DNA of 64,000 bases from Metallyticus violacea. Its lineage: Eukaryota > Arthropoda > Insecta > Mantodea > Metallyticidae. Below are positions 12,060 to 24,007 of the stretch, piece by piece (position 1 is the first letter of the stretch; each line of letters begins with the position of its first letter). The stretch is from contig CM060846.1 of the NCBI GenBank assembly GCA_030762175.1, forward strand, positions 233,555,512 through 233,619,511. The letters run 5' to 3'. The notes under the pieces were generated by a model. The model was not told the origin of the DNA and did no database searches. It was given only the letters and a program-made list of their open reading frames with translations. A program made the position numbers and the translations under genes.

Positions 12060-13010
12060 TTTTGATAAATAGATGCACCATTACTCTTTTGCTTTCTGCA
12101 TCCTTGTATGATTTCTTCTAACTGTACCGTTACATCATTCAAACATGATGAGTTTACTTTTAGAATGAACAAGATGCGAGGAGCATTTGGCAAGTTGTCG
12201 GAATAAAGCACAATATAATGGATGAATCTTTTGAAATTGCTCTTATTTCTCAATATAGTCTCCCTTGAGGCCAATGCACTTTATTGAACGATGTTTTCAA
12301 TATTTATTCGCCAGAGAAACCCAGATTTCTCTTGAAGTGCAAAATACTCCACAGCTGATGCATCAAGTTCTTTATCGGATGAAGATTTCTTTCCACCAAG
12401 AATTTTTCTCAGCTTTAGGAACGAATGTAAGTCCGATAAAGCTATATCTGCGAAATAAGACGGATGTGGCAACAAATTATAGCCCAGTTAATTTGTTTTC
12501 GCCGTTGCAACCAAGATAATAGTTTGTTTGTTTGATAAAAGGGTCATTTCTGACTTATTTTTGCATTTACTGGGCCCCAAAGGTTAGCATAATGTGCTAC
12601 AGTACCGGAAAACTGATGCCACGGTCTTTCCGACCAACTTGATACTTTTGGCCTTCTTTAGCATGTATAATCATGATGTTTGCATTGTTATGTTTCTGGC
12701 GTGTTGTAGTGCAGACACTTCTCATCATTGATCACGAATTGTTGGATAATATAACTGGATCTCTCCGAAAACGCGCCAATTCTTGCTCAGAGATTTACAT
12801 TCTCATTTGTTTTTGATCAGGTGTCAACAACCGGGACGCCCATCTTGCATATCATTTTTTCATGCATAATCCTTCGTCAAAATGCAAAATACCCGTTCGC
12901 CTAAAATGCCCATAACTTCAGCAAATTCAGACACCTTTAGTGCAATATTTGAACAATTTTCTTTTAAACATTCACGGCTCTGATTGGACGCAGTGGTCCA
13001 TTTGGAAACA
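12060..13010 (-). mobile_element. Mariner element, degenerate
   Basis: On the minus strand the pieces run in mariner order. About 12900-12790 gives the DNA-binding/linker part (KMICKMGVPVVDT resembles the mariner WVPR/WVPH linker), followed by a DExC/W-like site near 12735 (MMRSVC/INDEKCL in overlapping frames) where DETW is expected. The third catalytic region LPHPSYFADIALSD lies at about 12472-12430, and the C-terminus KELDASAVEYFALQEKSGF at about 12380-12320. Many frameshifts; the second catalytic block was not found. No terminal repeats were identified. Confidence 0.65.
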
Positions 13011-14582
13011 GCTGAAAGTCATAGCGCAGAGTCCCGTTAAATATTTTTCATATGAGAATTTATCGTACAGATCGATATTTGCCATTTTTTTAACACGTAT
13101 GCATCTGCTTTGCAACACAGGCAATACCTACTACGGTGTTTACCTAGCATGATTTCGTAGCTGATTTTTGTAAAAAATTACACAGTTTGATACCGTAATT
13201 GGTTGGGAGCTACTGTTGCAATGTGTCGATCATTCCCAGATATTTTCAAATTACTCCCCTTCTTTTCTTCTTTTTCCCGACCGGCTTTCTGTAAGCTCCC
13301 GTTATAGCAGTCCGCTATGTATGTCGCTAACTTTTGAGGGCGGAATAAATAGAACTAAACTGTTTACCGTCCAAGGAACATGTACCGTTCGTTGATTTCG
13401 ACCCATCAGTAGATTTAATTGCTTTATTTTAAGCGGTCTCATTTACTCATATGGGGTGTTATCCTACATTATTTTATTGTTTTACCAGTGTCCAGAGAAA
13501 TGCTTTAAATAAATTGTAACAGTCTCCGCCTACTAACTTCAAACCATTTTTAACTAAGGCAGATTTATTAGAAACATGTGGTGGTGATACAGTGAGATAA
13601 GCAATTTGTTGCATTATCGGTACATAGGAATATAAATTTATGCACATCGTTTTATTGCTTTAATTCTTTCCCTCAAGGACTCAATTTTTCGAAACACGTT
13701 TGCGGACTGTGCATTATTTTTGCGTCCTAAAATGTCACACTGGTGCCTTTGTATTTCCAGTCATTTAAAATACGTTCCACGCTTCCAAACTATATTCAAA
13801 ATGCGCCCTATGCTACTCGGGTAACAAGGCGAACTACTTCGCAACCAACAAAAGTTGAAAATTATTTTTATCTGTCGATTATCACATTGACTGAACACCT
13901 TTAAAATTTCCAATCATATCATCTAATCTTCTTGTTGGTTAAATTGGATTTCTGTTTACAGAAACTTAAAATACGCAATTTAAATGTGATTGTGACTGCC
14001 TTGCTCATTTGCGAATTCGTCAAGAAGGCATTTGTATTTTCATTTATGTTCACGATAGTTGCTGATTATGCGTTCAATATGTGTCTATCTGTAAACATAT
14101 AAATGTCTCCATTAACTGAAATACTGTGCCATCATTTTGTTTGGACCTAACTTTGAGCAATGTAATGATCCCGGCATTCGGCAGCCCAGCGCGGACCACA
14201 CCGGACCGTCCATGGCACGTAAAGACAATCAGCAGAACAGAGTAGTAACACAAGCAAAAACATGTAAAATGATGCGTAGCACTAACAATGAACGAAAATG
14301 GATAAGTTGTTAGAAAATTCTCGCAATTTGGAAATTATAAACTGGTATAAAACTAGCTATCTTTTAAAGGCTGGGTTGAAATAGTTCAGCGTGTGCTTCG
14401 AGACAGGCGTTGCAACGTCTGATTTCATACGATGCAACTCTCCTCAAATCTGCTTAAAGTTAAACGAATAGATAACATACAGAGTTGCGATCTGTAAATC
14501 AAAACGTATTTAAATGACATAAGCGGTGTTATGCAGCAACATAGCAGAACTTTATCTTCAGGTCCGTTCACAATATTCAAAT
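13011..14582. other. AT-rich intergenic DNA, nothing recognised
   Basis: No coding, RNA or repeat structure was supported. A GC-richer patch at about 14165-14225 has no partner that I could find in the window. Confidence 0.5.
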
Positions 14583-14867
14583 ACGCCAGGGTGGCGGAGG
14601 TCGTTAAGGCGCGGACTCCTGAGCGTAAGGTCTGGAGTTCGAATCCCTCAGGACCGTCCTCCCTGACTGAGGTTTTCTCCAGGTTTTCCTCGGTCCTCAT
14701 AACTGGAAAATGCCGAGGAGGTACCCTAAACTTAGGCCTGGAACGTTTCGTTCATTAAAAAAAAATCCTTTCCCAGTATATCATTTCATCTCATATATTA
14801 TCAGTGTCCACCGCCTGTGGTGCCTCAGTAGTGAAACGGGCGTTAAAAACACCATACAAGAAAAAAT
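14583..14867 (+). repeat. SINE family A, copy 3, full length
   Basis: A complete copy: head with A box 'gtggcggaggtcgttaaggc' and B box 'ggagttcgaatccctca', body 'ggaccgtcctccctgactg', 'ggtaccctaaacttaggc', and tail 'cctgtggtgcctcagtagtg' to 'acgggcgttaaa'. Intact promoter boxes and close agreement with copies 4 and 5 suggest a fairly young family. No clear target duplication was found. Confidence 0.85.
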
Positions 14868-14984
14868 TATATACCACAAATATTGAACTAATTCATTCTC
14901 ATACGTTCATCCATAAGATACAATTTATCTAATTTGTTCTTGTTAAGAATGCTACTACGTATCTATTCTGTTTTGCAATCTTAG

Positions 14985-15100
14985 ATAGCATGGTGATTTA
15001 CAGACTTTTGATTTGATAGATGTGGCGCGCACTAGCCTGCCGACTGCCGGAATTCGCGTACCTCGGAAAGCGAGACCAAACAAATGAATGGCATTGTTGT
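14985..15100 (-). repeat. Dispersed repeat family F, copy 1
   Basis: The blocks 'ctgccgactgccgg', 'cgagaccaaacaaatg' and the flanking order match 16745-16890 ('ctgccggcagctggg', 'cgaggcccaaacaaatggg'). GC-rich core in AT-rich DNA. Strand is assigned by analogy with copy 2 and is uncertain. Confidence 0.4.
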
Positions 15101-16744
15101 TTCTAAAGAGGCACAGAAGAAATCTCGCTTCTTGTAGATTTAGGCTTTCCATACTTAATTGTTAAGACGTTTTACATTCTTTAAGTTTAAGTAACATTAA
15201 TTCTTCCACAAGGCAGTTTTCAGTTTCTAGCTGTGTGGGAAATGACAATCCGAAGAAAAAATCTATAATCACCGCCCTCTTTCTGGGTAGTTCTTCCATT
15301 ACACTTGCATGGACTTTTCAGCCTCCATTTCAGGCATTTTGGTCAGTAAACATAGCTAAATTTATATTTTTCTCAAAATCTTCAAAACCTTATATGATAA
15401 TGCGTTTTTAAATATTTTCATTAGCTATATTTCTATAGATCTGCGTTTGTTTATTTGGTAGAAGTGTGAGAAAAGCAAAAAGGTTTCACATTTCATTGAG
15501 TTTAAATATAATGAATAGCTTAGTATCCCTAAAACTGTCATCAAGTAGAATTTTAATCCTGACTTAGTTGGCTCAAGTTTATGAGAGAAAAGAATGTTGA
15601 CTTGGACTCTTTCTCGTCTTTATACCAAAGACGCCGAAAGTTACATGCACTTAATTCGTGAACATAATGTTTTGAATCAATTGATCTCAAAAGAGCATAT
15701 TTCGGGGTAAGAGTCCTGAAGAATATTACATGTACGCGTTCACCAGAGAAACTCCACTAAAGCAACTCATCGTCATGGTTTGTAAACTTTGCTAAACGGA
15801 TTTTTCTTGTAGTATTTTTTTTCTTTCTTTGTGTAGTTTCATTGTTGAATGTTTATTGCTAATGTTTTGTGAAAACACTTGGAGCTAACAACAAGCGCGG
15901 AGATTTAGTTTGTATTATTTAATGATATCTCTCTTGAAATAATGTGATTGTAAACGACCTCCTTTTTCATATAGAGCAATGCTTTCTTAACTATTCGTAT
16001 CCATATATTTTCACCAGCATATGCGTTGGATTTATTACCGTTATGAGTGCCTTTAGCATCTAGTTTGGTAAGCAAGACTCACTGTAGCCATTATACCTGA
16101 CAATAGCGACGTTTGCCTCTAAAGGAATTTCAAGATTGAGCAAATGTTTTAATACCACCTAAACTTAAGTGGGAAAAGAGTAACTGCGTGTTTTAGACGA
16201 AACAATAAAGTTTTGTGATAGAATCCCGGGCTATGAACACAAAAGAGCAAAACTCTTGTGAATCAACTTTTTACTAATTTATTTCACCAACTGCAACTAA
16301 TCTATTAGAGCAATGCTTAAGTATGGAATAATTCGCGCTCTAAATATCTCGTTCTGCTAATCTTTTACTTATTTCTCTTTTGTACAGTTTTTACTTCATG
16401 TTCATTTATCCATATTTTCCTTGCTTTCATGGGATGCATTTGCTTTAATTCTAATATTTCAAACGCAGCATTTGAATTGTATTCTGTGTTGTTATATTTA
16501 AAAGTGCCTAGCAGTCACATTTATACCCTGTGATATATTGTTTATCCCGTTTAATATGCTAGTTAGTTACACAGTGAAATGTAAGTTATCGATTCAAATT
16601 TTTGGCTTAACTTCGACCATAGTGTAGTTATAGAGCTTAAAATCCCTATGGAACACAAACCGTCAGTCAGAAACATTCCAAATTAAGGATAAAGCGCAAT
16701 CCTAATGCTGAGTTGGGAAAGAACTGTCGGTTTTTATTTTTTTT
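15101..16744. other. AT-rich non-coding DNA, nothing recognised
   Basis: No features beyond short incidental frames and homopolymer runs. Confidence 0.5.
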
Positions 16745-16890
16745 TTTCCGATCGCCGATAGCATATACCGTGACTTAATGATTTCCAATGGGCCGCTGTG
16801 TCGTGTACACAGCTCGGCTGCCGGCAGCTGGGATCTTTTGCTGCGCAAACCGAGGCCCAAACAAATGGGTAGTAGCACAGCACAAGACAA
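16745..16890 (-). repeat. Dispersed repeat family F, copy 2
   Basis: The second copy of the family at 14985-15100; here the run from 'gatcgccgatagcatatacc' through 'ctcggctgccggcagctggg' to 'gcccaaacaaatgggtagt' is clearer. Possibly a SINE or a short non-autonomous DNA element. Confidence 0.45.
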
Positions 16891-17018
16891 ATCGGAAAAT
16901 GGCTAGTTATATGTGTTATGGTGTTTCCATGAATCAGTAAAACAGTACGATAACCGTTTTATTATAATATAGGTATGTACCTGTCACTGCAGTGATTATT
17001 TTTGAGTTATGGTAAAGA

Positions 17019-17036
17019 ACACACACACACACACAA

Positions 17037-17083
<47 letters not shown>
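17019..17083. repeat. (CA)n followed by (TA)n microsatellite
   Basis: An uninterrupted CA run at about 17019-17034 passes through 'aatacat' into a TA run at about 17041-17083. The open frame across it (IYIYIY) is an artefact of the repeat. Confidence 0.95.
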
Positions 17084-17084
<1 letters not shown>

Positions 17085-19149
17085 CTCCCTAATTAGTGTC
17101 CCCTTCCTCTTCAACGCTCTGTGTATTTTTGTTTCTTGTTTATTTCTGTGTGTAGTCCGATTTTTTGTTTTTAATACGACCACATTAACTCAGTTGCATT
17201 CAGAATTTTTTCTTGCGGAATATTTAACTGCTATATAAATTAGTAGTTTACATATAAATTTTACCATAGCAATAATACCCTTTGAGTTCCTAAATATTTT
17301 TACACAAAGTAGGGCTCCGTGTGACAATATGTTTGATGATCTTCGTTGGTTCTGTATTAGTACTTTATCACGTTTCACAGACTGTATTTTCAAGATTAAA
17401 AACTGAATGTTTAATGTAGACACAGAAGTTATTTTTGTATTTCTATAATGTCAATTTATGATTGTTTTATTCAAAGACTGGCGCTCTATGCTCAGTTTTG
17501 TATATCCAATTATATTTTATTAATCTCTCTTCTATTGTTTATTCACTTATAATAAGTCTTTATGCTCTACGTTATAATTATATACTATGTCAGTGGCATA
17601 TATTCAGGAATTTGTAAGTATAAGTGAATCTTAATATTGCAAATATCATCTAGTCTGATTTTAATATTTTTGAGTTGTGAATGTATATACCATACAATAT
17701 TGAGAATGTTACTATTTTTTGTACCTTGATTCTACGTCGGTTACTGTTTCTCACTTGAAATGTTATATGTTACTGTCATAATTATTTAGTTGAGATATGA
17801 AAGAATTTGTAATCATATTTCCTAAGATTGCCGAGCATCTTGCTCTTTTCTTGTCAAACACAATGTCCGTACTGCATATATTCAATTTTGTGCAATAAAA
17901 TATAGCCTATTCCATAAACGAAAAAAGGTAAAATTTCATAGCTTCAAAATGTAGAAAAATCGCTAAGATAAATGTCATTGGCTGTGCTCGCCAACTAGTT
18001 GCTATATTCTCATAAACTTGCTTGCATAGAACTTTACTAAACATACATATGTATTATTGTTGAAATTTGTAGCTGTAAACACAATGTATTTTTAAACTTT
18101 CACTTCTTGAGTAATTTGGATCAACTTAAGTTGCTTTGTGCTTTGACGCGTGCTAAATGTATTAAAGAAATGAAAGCATTAAAGTTTTGTCAATTTTCAA
18201 AATACTAGTGACTTTCATAAGCAGTATTATTAGCATTGCTTACATGTTAATGTGTGTATTATTGACGTGACTTTGTGAAATATCATTCAATGTTGTATAT
18301 GCTAAAATATTTAATTCAGTTTTACTTTATTAAGCTTTGTTTAATGAACGATGGTACTGAAGTGATAAACAATGTAAGGATTGAACTGTTGGAAATAAAG
18401 TATTATTTTTAAGCTTAATACATTTAAAGTTAATGTTCATTCAGTTTTATTAATTATATTTTGTCCTTAATTTGAAAAGTCTGACTATTATTGATTCGTA
18501 AATTTGCTGAATATGTTTTAACTGCCTGAAACAAATTAACAGCAAAGTTACTTGAAATAAAAATGAGCAAGAACCAGAAACCCATAAGAATAAATATGAG
18601 CAACAACGAGAAACCACAACCGACTCGGAAAATATCGGGGGAATTCGCTAATGTTGGGTTCACAATTCACGTTTTAATGCCAGCTTCAGTTCATTTTCAC
18701 GTTATGCCAGAATCTGGACCGTGTGTTCTAATGGCCAAGCGGACAAAAGCACAAGTCCACTAGTAAGATGCATTGGTTGGAATTCTCGTTATGCTTGAAT
18801 TTTTCATTTGTTCTTTTATAAAAGTAAAATCAATATTTAATATACGCCAATAGAATGTTTTCTAATGGAGAACATAATTATATTTCAGTTTTATGACATT
18901 TATGCTTAAATATAAAAACTTAAGTCATATTTGTTTTCAAAATTAATAAATGTTGTAAATTGAAAAACTATAAAATATATGTTGCCTTTATTTCATTTAA
19001 AGTAATTATAAATTTTTTATTTATTTCGGAAACAAAAATCACTTTTTTTTTTTTTTTTTGATGAGCATAAATTCATTAAATTCAAAGCAGCCTTTTTGAT
19101 CGAAATCATATACTTACATATATATACGAAACCTTATTTTTATTTGCGA
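17084..19149. other. AT-rich, 3'UTR-like sequence
   Basis: Contains canonical AATAAA signals on the + strand at 17894-17899 and 18394-18399 within T- and A-rich sequence resembling insect 3' UTRs, but no coding exon nearby that could own it. A short + frame at about 18563-18763 is uninterrupted but has no domain I know. The 3'UTR idea is inference. Confidence 0.3.
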
Positions 19150-19320
19150 AAAATAACAAATCAATTCACGCATGGGGAGGATTCGAACTTATGTAGTTCT
19201 CATTGCTAGACACCTGCCTTTACCCGCGCACGTCTGACTGGTGATGGAGCTAAAGCTAAAGGCTTGAAAGACCTGCGCGCAGAGCCATCCTCGAATCAAG
19301 TCCTGAGCCGAACAGAATTT
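19150..19320 (-). repeat. Possible tRNA-derived SINE, family C
   Basis: 'ggggaggattcgaactt' in reverse is a B-box-like GTTCGAATCC, followed by 'gacacctgcctttacccgcg', as expected for a reversed tRNA head. Only one copy is seen, so family status is inferred from the head alone. Confidence 0.4.
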
Positions 19321-19586
19321 AAGACATCTTTGGTCTTAGGGTGTACCAAGAAACTCAACATTTGAACGCAATGGAGAATGAATCAAAATCATTGAGAGAA
19401 AGTGAGTTGGTGTCCATGATTTAGGAAGAGGAAAGTGTGATGCGAGCACGGCCTCAGTTTAACACACACATCTATAGTCATATATATAACAAAACAACTC
19501 TTATATTATTCGATAAAGAGTAAGATTGCGATCTGCAGACCTAGAAGAACCGAGTCGGTTGCAACGTGTTTATTTTGTCTCTCGCT

Positions 19587-19887
19587 TTCATTTATTTGGT
19601 TTGTTTACGTACGCTCTTTAACATCTCATGTCATCAGCGTCCCATTCAATTCAGGGCGTGTAACAGCCAATAGATTTTGTTCAGAGGTCCCCCTTTTCAG
19701 GCTTGAGGTCCTTTTACATGCCATAAATCTACGACACGAGACCCAAGGCTTTACTTCCCTTCCGAAGGAAACAATACTTAGACTTTTTACACCCGAAAAA
19801 AAAATTCATTGACCCTGACCGAGAATGAATCCGCGATCTCGGGTATACGAAGCTAGTATGGCTACTACTAGACCACCAGGACCGACA
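19587..19887 (-). repeat. SINE family B, copy 2, with 11-bp TSD
   Basis: Reverse-oriented copy: tail 'acgctctttaacatctcatg' at left, body 'ttcaggcttgaggtcctttt', 'tttacttcccttccgaagg', and the head 'atgaatccgcgatctcggg' ending 'agaccaccaggacc'. The exact direct repeat 'tgtctctcgct' flanks it at 19576-19586 and 19888-19898. Confidence 0.85.
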
Positions 19888-19898
19888 TGTCTCTCGCT

Positions 19899-20389
19899 GT
19901 TTAGAATATCCTGGGCATCCGTTAGCATAAAATGTTACATTCAGGCTGCAACTGAAGAGGTTTTTCGGTCGAATCAGGCAGAGAAATGTCTTTGCAAAGA
20001 TTTAATAATATCATTAATATAGGTATAGGTATAAGAGGGCTGCGTATAGAAACTATGTTTTAAAAAGGTTATACTTGGTTGCTTGTCGCATAAGTGCTTA
20101 TTGTAGGTAGAAATCTGCAATACTCTGAATGTGAAGTAACCTTTGCTAAAAATTTCTCTCTAGCAGTAATAAAAAAAATTAAAAATTAAAATATGTAGAA
20201 ATCACTGAACTTTATGCTATGTATAGTATAATACCGCCGGCCGAGATGCCACCAGGATGTTATTAAACAAAGTCCAAGCTGTGATGTCCATCGACTGACT
20301 TACAACTTGGCGATGTTCTTCTGTTTAGCCGTGCTGCAATTTTCCTATTCAGTCTCGATGGCTAAGACGAGAAGGGATGTTATATTGGG
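19899..20389. other. Intergenic DNA, nothing recognised
   Basis: Between SINE B copy 2 and the LTR-like segment. AT-rich, with no supported feature. Confidence 0.5.
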
Positions 20390-21150
20390 ATAATAGGCGT
20401 CACTTCGGAAAATCGAGCTAGGTCGACTCCTCCAGGAAAGACGAGGTGTTTCCAGACGAATGCTGAATAACTCAACCAACTCTGTTAAAAGTATAAGTAT
20501 TTATTAAAGGGTTTTCTTATACAGTTGGACGTGGATTCTGCAAGCACCAAGGCTTCTCTCCTGTCTCTGAATGAATTCAGGGACCATTTATACAAGCGTA
20601 ATGCCCAAGGAGGTGTAATGATCACCTCTTCTAAACATAAGAGTTATTGTTAAACATTTCTCACCACTATGACGTCAACAGTCACCAGGTCCTGACATCA
20701 TAAGTTCTTAAATGTTCATGGTTTGGGTTTGTTAAGCTTAAAACTAAACAATATTTCATCAGCACAATAATTCTGTATATTTATAGCATGCACACACAGA
20801 CATAATATTTTAAGTCAGTGGAAAAGAGGGTTGCTTTTTGTTTATGCAAATGTTTCTCTGAGGACCCTTTCAGGTCATGTCCTCTGGGATGCACAGTGTG
20901 GCAAGGCAAGTCACCCTCAATATTTATTACGTTTACTTCTTACTATGTTTGGGCTTATACAGTATGTTTCCCTAACTAGGATATACAACGTGCTCTTATA
21001 CAATATCATGTTCTTATTATATCTTGTCAATGTTACAATTCCTTACAATACCACGCTCTCGTTACAAAACCGACTCTTCATTACAATAGGTTCATTAAGA
21101 GGACTGAATGTACCTGGTTGCACTTTATCTTCATTACACGTAAGCTATAA
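20390..21150 (-). mobile_element. Probable LTR of a retrotransposon (solo or truncated)
   Basis: Read on the minus strand, a TATA box (TATAAATGG, near 20592) is followed at a promoter-like distance by 'cattcagagacaggagag' and then AATAAA (near 20500) with downstream TTATACT, the TATA / initiator / polyadenylation order of a BEL/Pao- or gypsy-type LTR. No coding region for gag or pol is seen beside it and the exact TG...CA ends and target duplication were not resolved, so it could be a solo LTR or an unrelated promoter-like repeat. Confidence 0.35.
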
Positions 21151-22294
21151 ATGAAAAATGTAAATTGGAACTGGCTTTTCTGTTTCTCTTCTTTCCCGAA
21201 GGAAAATTGAATGAATGTTCCTTCTAAATAATTAAATTCCTAAAATACATAAAGGAATAAAAAAGCACAATAGAATATGCAACTGTTCTTATTGCAAATC
21301 GAGTGTTTGTTTAAACATGAAACTTCCATAAAGAAATGCATTTAAAATATTTCTCGTTTATGGATAATAGTCTATTCAAGTCTCATAGGGTCAAAGGTAC
21401 TTATGACCAAGGCAAGGGCTTTCGAGTTACGCAAATCTCTCTCCTCCCATCACTGCCTTAACTTCAATTGCACAAAATTTGGAAAAAAAAAGAAAAAAAA
21501 AAAAAACTGCTTCTAACAGGTTCAAATTATTATGCTTGATAAAAGCGCCATCACTTTTGGTAGAATCCTAGTTATCTTTGAGGGATCGAACACTTTCCGC
21601 GGATGAATGTTTATGTTCAAAACGGTACTGAATGCAAATTCGGAATGTGATATCACACGGCACACAACCTTTTCAGAGGACTATTACTGTAGAGTCTTAC
21701 AGGAAACTGACTGCGCAATAAGGTTCTCTTTGATTGGTTGCCAAGTACTTAAGGCGCCATGGTAATCTCGGTATATTAAAAATAATAGGATACATTGCAG
21801 AAAGACCTCATTTTTAAGTTCACCGTTCACTGTGTAGCTCTAGAAGAACTGTACTGAGTACATAAAAATATATGATGCATTGTTTTTTTATCTCTCTCTT
21901 TCATTTTTTACCATATCCCTGAAGCAGTAATGAATGAAAATAAATTATCCTCAAAAAAGTGCATACAAAAGCGAAAATAATTTTGTATCCTGCGCCTTTA
22001 AAGTTTACTGCCTGTAACTTTTTACCTCTAGATCATTACGTAATAAATTACTGTTCTTATAGGCATACGTTATAAGAAACCTTTAGGATAGATGCTGGAT
22101 TTTGTTTAACTTTATACGGAATAGTTCATTTTCTTTGCATACCTACCAGAAATGTTAGCATTATTTTGTTTTAAGAAGGAAAAACTCATTTTCTGTTTAT
22201 AATTGTTTTTCTTTTACATTTTTTGTCATCTAGGGAACTACTGTGTACCACATATCCCATCTACCATTTAATCAACGCATTGGATTGCATTTTA
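21151..22294. other. AT-rich intergenic DNA with a poly(A) run
   Basis: Homopurine/poly(A) run at about 21481-21506. Nothing else was recognised. Confidence 0.5.
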
Positions 22295-22880
22295 GGAATA
22301 GAGGAGAATATTTTCGTACTTCAACCTTGCTCAAGGGCTGGCCGTTTGTGCCTACGCATCCAGTGGGGCACTTTAGGAAGGAAGGGACAAGGCGAGGAAA
22401 ACATCGGGCGGCCAGGATCAATGGACAGTGAGGAACGGAAGTAGACGAGTTTCTAGCATTGTTTACAGATAGAACATTCACAAACCGGGGAAGGCCCCCC
22501 TCCAAGGAGTTCGAGACCCTCAAAAAGGTCGCTTCCATGCGAATCGTAGGAACAGAAACCTTTCAACAGTGCAAGTGACCCTAACACCGCACAGCCCACC
22601 CTCAACCTTTGCACTTTCGACCTTTTACTGAAACCATCCAATGAAATGGCAGGGCGAAAAACTTGTGAAAAGGAAATATAAATCCCAACATTCGGCTAAG
22701 CGATCAGGGAAACCACGAACCCCCCCCCCCAAGTTAGGAATTGCCGGTTCCAAAGAATTTGAAACCAGGCCTGACTTCCCGAATGTCAGTACCAAGCTTT
22801 ACCACCTTAGATATCCCGTTCGGTCTGTCCAAGGCATGGAATCACCTAAAAGTACCAATACAAACATTTCCAAATAATGT
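22295..22880 (-). repeat. SINE-like repeat family E, copy 2
   Basis: Shares ordered blocks with 5904-6312: 'ggccgtttgtgcctacgc', 'ggcactttaggaaggaaggg', 'aaatggcagggcga' and 'ggctaagcgatcaggga'. It is longer in the middle (about 22440-22620) and has a C10 run near 22719-22730. Internal open frames are incidental. Confidence 0.6.
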
Positions 22881-23144
22881 GCAATTGATACAGAATGGAA
22901 GCACAGAGAAGGGCACACAAATGTAGCATCTACAAACATTCCAACAATCATCAATAATGCTTTTCTAACACTGAGCTATTTTTTTCAGGGGATTGTTTAT
23001 TGACTCAAAGGAATTAAAAATAGTTAATGAAATGTGGTAATTTAAATCTTTGAAACAAAGTATATTTTCTGCTCTATATTAATGTATACTTCGGTCGTAT
23101 GTTTACGTTTATAGCAATATTATGGTCATCTGTTACATTCTTAT

Positions 23145-23460
23145 ACTATGGTGCTACAACCCTAGATCGGGCCATAGCACGCCGCAGCGACCTCTGGTTC
23201 CTCTACCTCCGTCTTACGACTTCACTGATAGAGGGCAGTATTGCAGGTGGGCAAGCGATCAGCATGCCGGCACCACGCCGGTCGCATATCATGCGACTTT
23301 CTAGATCGAAGTACGTCACCTCTCCAATTTTCCTCAGGGTAGATCCTGTTGCAGACCTCCCTAACTTAGAAAAATTCCTAAGTAGGTACCGAGAATCGAA
23401 CCTGGGTCCTCTTGGCCAGCAGCCAAGCAACGCTAGCCACTAGACCAAGGAGGCGGTCCA
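23145..23460 (-). repeat. tRNA-derived SINE, family D, copy 2
   Basis: The head is at the right end ('cgagaatcgaacctgggtcc', then 'ctagccactagaccaaggag'); the left end has 'gcgacctctggttcctctac' and 'gggcagtattgcagg'. Blocks are in the same order as in 1-309. Frames spanning it are incidental. Confidence 0.65.
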
Positions 23461-24007
23461 TTAGCTACATTACTATGCTAATCTTTCAAGCAAAGGTAGC
23501 TGCACATAAGTCTGCATTTCAGAAGAAGTTGCGCAGGTTGCTGCAATACGGCGTTTCATGTCTTCTAATGCAGTATGTCCTTGTTTACAATATGTTTAAC
23601 TTTCTCTCACAGGAACGACGGCAAACTTACGGACCTCTTCGCCCAACGTTCGTGAAACTTTAAGTCAAGACAAGCTGTATCACATCTTGCACTATAACTT
23701 GGGCATCCATTTTGCCAATACCACTTGATGCTCCTAGTTTGCAATGGAATGTCCTCTTGTGAAAGTTCATATGTTAGGAAGTGATGTAATTTGGAATTCA
23801 GTCACCCGATTTTATGAGATGATCGCCCACCACATTTGCAGCAGTTGAGGTTTCATTTGGCGAAGCCAATGGAGATTGTTCACCAATCGTGCATATTCCT
23901 AAAGGAAACTTGGTTATGACTTGTAAACAAGTACATGCAAATTTCTGTAGGGTGTCTTAATACCAGTTCGTAAAAAGTGAACTGATTCTGAAAATCCTTC
24001 CCATATA

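Noticed and set aside
14531..14758. 75-codon frame on + and 91-codon frame on -
   Set aside because: Both run through SINE A copy 3; similar frames appear by chance in other copies.
17002..17238. 78-codon frame with IYIYIY repeats
   Set aside because: It is a translation of the CA/TA microsatellite.
20831..21154. 107-codon + strand frame
   Set aside because: Leu/Tyr-rich composition typical of AT-rich DNA, overlapping the LTR-like segment, with no domain or splice context.
22223..22926. Several overlapping open frames of 60-90 codons on both strands
   Set aside because: They follow repeat family E block by block and have no conserved frame between copies at 5904, 22295 and 43795.
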